DNA of 64,000 nucleotides. Origin: Jiella mangrovi. Lineage in GTDB: Bacteria > Pseudomonadota > Alphaproteobacteria > Rhizobiales > Rhizobiaceae. This document shows, piece after piece, positions 62,559 to 64,000 of the stretch. A program made the position numbers and the translations under genes. Each line of letters begins with the position of its first letter. The first letter of the stretch is position 1. Under the pieces are notes generated by a model. It saw only the letters and a program-made list of their open reading frames with translations. It was not told the origin of the DNA and ran no database searches. The stretch spans positions 124,001-188,000 of the forward strand of contig NZ_JAGJCF010000002.1 of NCBI RefSeq assembly GCF_017815135.1. The letters run 5' to 3'.

Positions 62559-63230
62559 TTAGCGCTTGAGGACGAAAACCGCCTGCTGGCCGAACAGGTT
62601 CCAGAACCACCAGGGCATCTTCATGCCCATCTTCTGACCCGTCGCGTTGATGGCAAATGCCGTCTCGACGCTCGCCCCCAGTTCCTCGGCCAGTGCGACG
62701 AAATCGCGGATCGTGCAGAAATGGATGTTCGGCGTCTCGTACCACGTATGGGAAAGATTGGCGGTCACCGGCATCCGGCCACGCAGGCCGAGGGCGTAGC
62801 GGATCGTCCAGTGGCCGAAATTCGGGAATGAGATCACGGCCCGGCGGCCGATCCTCAGGAGTTCGGACAGAACGACCTTCGGATTGCGCGTCGCCTGGAT
62901 CGTCTGCGACAGGATCACGTAATCGAACGCATCGTCGGGATAATGCACGAGGTCGCGGTCAGCATCGCCCTGAATGACCGACAGGCCGCGCGCGACGCAT
63001 TCGTTGACGCCGGCCTGGCTGAGCTCGATACCGCGCCCGTCAACCCGACCGCGCTGCTCGAGCAGGGCAAGAAGCGCACCGTCGCCGCAGCCGACGTCGA
63101 GCACCCGCGAGCGAGGTTCGACGAGATCGGCGATCACCTCGAGGTCGACGCGGATGCCCGCCGGCGACGACGCGACGCTCTCGCTCGTCGCCACTGGCCC
63201 GCTCGTTTGTGTGTCGGTCGAAAGCGTCAC
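62559..63230 (-). CDS. metW: Methionine biosynthesis protein MetW
   Basis: About 223 residues from GTG 63230, which overlaps the metX stop as GTGA; the open frame upstream has no match. SAM-binding fold: [70 protein letters not shown], and the later [34 protein letters not shown], all typical of MetW. MetW partners MetX in homoserine acetylation; the adjacency and overlap are the standard arrangement. Confidence 0.94.
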   Translation of the reverse strand: MTLSTDTQTSGPVATSESVASSPAGIRVDLEVIADLVEPRSRVLDVGCGDGALLALLEQRGRVDGRGIELSQAGVNECVARGLSVIQGDADRDLVHYPDDAFDYVILSQTIQATRNPKVVLSELLRIGRRAVISFPNFGHWTIRYALGLRGRMPVTANLSHTWYETPNIHFCTIRDFVALAEELGASVETAFAINATGQKMGMKMPWWFWNLFGQQAVFVLKR

Positions 63231-64000
63231 GCGATGAGCCCCCTTGCCCGAGCGGCCGAGGAGACGAAGCCGTCGATCGCGGCGAAGAACTCCGGCTCGT
63301 CCAGAAGAAAGGCGTCGTGACCGCGATCGGTCTCGATCTCGACGAAAGAGACGGAGGCAGCGGCGGCATTCAGCGCATGGACGACCGCGCGGTTCTCGTC
63401 GGTCGGAAACAGCCAGTCGGACGAGAAGGAGACGAGGCAAAAGCGCGTCTCGGACCCCCGGAAGGCTTTCGCGAGCGAGCCGTCGAAATCCGCCGCGATG
63501 TCGAAATAGTCCATCGCCCGGGTCAGATAGAGATAGGAATTAGCGTCGAACCGATCGACGAAGGTCATGCCCTGATGTCTGAGATAGCTCTCGATCTGGA
63601 AATCGGCATCGAAGCCGAAGCCGAGAACGTCCCGGTCCTGGAGATTGCGACCGAATTTGCGGTGAAGCGCCATTTCCGAGAGATAGGTGACATGGGCCGT
63701 CATGCGGGCGACCGCGAGACCTTTCACGGGCCGCTTGTCATGGGCGAAGTAGCGACCGCCCTCCCAATCGGGGTCGGCGATCACGGCCTGGCGTCCGATC
63801 TCGTGAAAGGCGATGTTCTGGGCCGAATGCCGCGCACCCGTGGCGATCGGCAGGGCGGCGAACACCTTGTCGGGATAGCTCACCGTCCACTGCAGGACCT
63901 GCATGCCACCCATCGAGCCGCCGATGACCGCGAACAGCCTGTCGATACCGAGGCGCTCCACCAGCATCCGCTGCGCCCGCACCATGTCGCGAATGGTGAT
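63227..64000 (-). CDS. metX: Homoserine O-acetyltransferase MetX, partial (C-terminal part)
   Basis: The frame runs open off the right edge, giving 257 visible residues; the full protein is about 370-400, so the N-terminus is outside the window. The nucleophile elbow [14 protein letters not shown], then [41 protein letters not shown] and the catalytic His region [13 protein letters not shown] are all present. It acetylates homoserine with acetyl-CoA for methionine synthesis. Confidence 0.95.
   Translation of the reverse strand: MTIRDMVRAQRMLVERLGIDRLFAVIGGSMGGMQVLQWTVSYPDKVFAALPIATGARHSAQNIAFHEIGRQAVIADPDWEGGRYFAHDKRPVKGLAVARMTAHVTYLSEMALHRKFGRNLQDRDVLGFGFDADFQIESYLRHQGMTFVDRFDANSYLYLTRAMDYFDIAADFDGSLAKAFRGSETRFCLVSFSSDWLFPTDENRAVVHALNAAAASVSFVEIETDRGHDAFLLDEPEFFAAIDGFVSSAARARGLIA

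Overview
The window is a GC-rich, densely packed chromosomal segment of an alphaproteobacterium, most likely in the Hyphomicrobiales. Genes often overlap by ATGA, GTGA, TTGA or TGATG, and many start with GTG or TTG. The gene content points to methylotrophic or C1 metabolism: cofactor genes of the tetrahydromethanopterin (H4MPT) / methanofuran type, a PQQ-alcohol-dehydrogenase-associated ABC transport cluster, and a two-component system like those that control C1 oxidation. No complete insertion sequence, prophage, rRNA operon or CRISPR array was seen. A family-level guess such as Aurantimonadaceae is inference only.

Layout. 1-8.4 kb: lactate/glycolate oxidation (glcD, and lutA-lutB-lutC with three tandem DUF29 genes inserted between lutA and lutB), bounded on both sides by Uma2-family genes. 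8.4-14.4 kb: a carboxylate-amine ligase, a LysE exporter, and a tightly coupled three-gene unit (FeeM-like N-acyl amino acid synthase, ICMT-like membrane methyltransferase, membrane GGDEF-EAL protein), with a divergent small Rmf-like gene. 14.5-26.8 kb: tRNA-Thr and the pterin/furan cofactor island (HisA-like protein, MfnF-like, MfnE-like, an MfnB-FolB fusion, DUF447, DUF6513), interrupted by a PaoABC-type molybdenum aldehyde oxidoreductase and a FitAB/VapBC toxin-antitoxin pair. 26.9-36.3 kb: the PQQ-associated ABC transporter cluster, which resembles the lanthanide utilisation and transport loci of methylotrophs, with an embedded two-component system, a PepSY protein, a beta-propeller and an aspartate-rich secreted protein. 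36.4-45.3 kb: tRNA-Trp, an FtrABC-type iron importer, a 5'-truncated HerA-like helicase remnant, an HWE histidine kinase with CorA, a luciferase-like oxidoreductase, and a membrane hydrolase coupled to a second ICMT-like gene. 45.5-64 kb: an MFS and an ArsB/NhaD-like transporter, a DEAD-box RNA helicase, an MHYT-GGDEF-EAL protein coupled to a BLUF photoreceptor, a CobW/WD40 pair, a thioesterase, YrhK, a DMT exporter, a cupin with gloB, a methyltransferase that seems to start at CTG, another histidine kinase, and metX-metW.

How the genes fit together. The 14.7-36.3 kb block would supply parts of an H4MPT-dependent C1 pathway: synthesis of the C1 carriers, an aldehyde oxidoreductase, and periplasmic transport and sensing that serve PQQ dehydrogenases. 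The dehydrogenases themselves (mxaF/xoxF/exaF), pqq genes, fae, mch and fhc are not in the window. Two independent cyclic-di-GMP loci each have an unusual coupled partner: a fatty-acyl signal-type synthase at one and a blue-light sensor at the other. Two families of large inverted-repeat elements (two copies each) lie in intergenic gaps.
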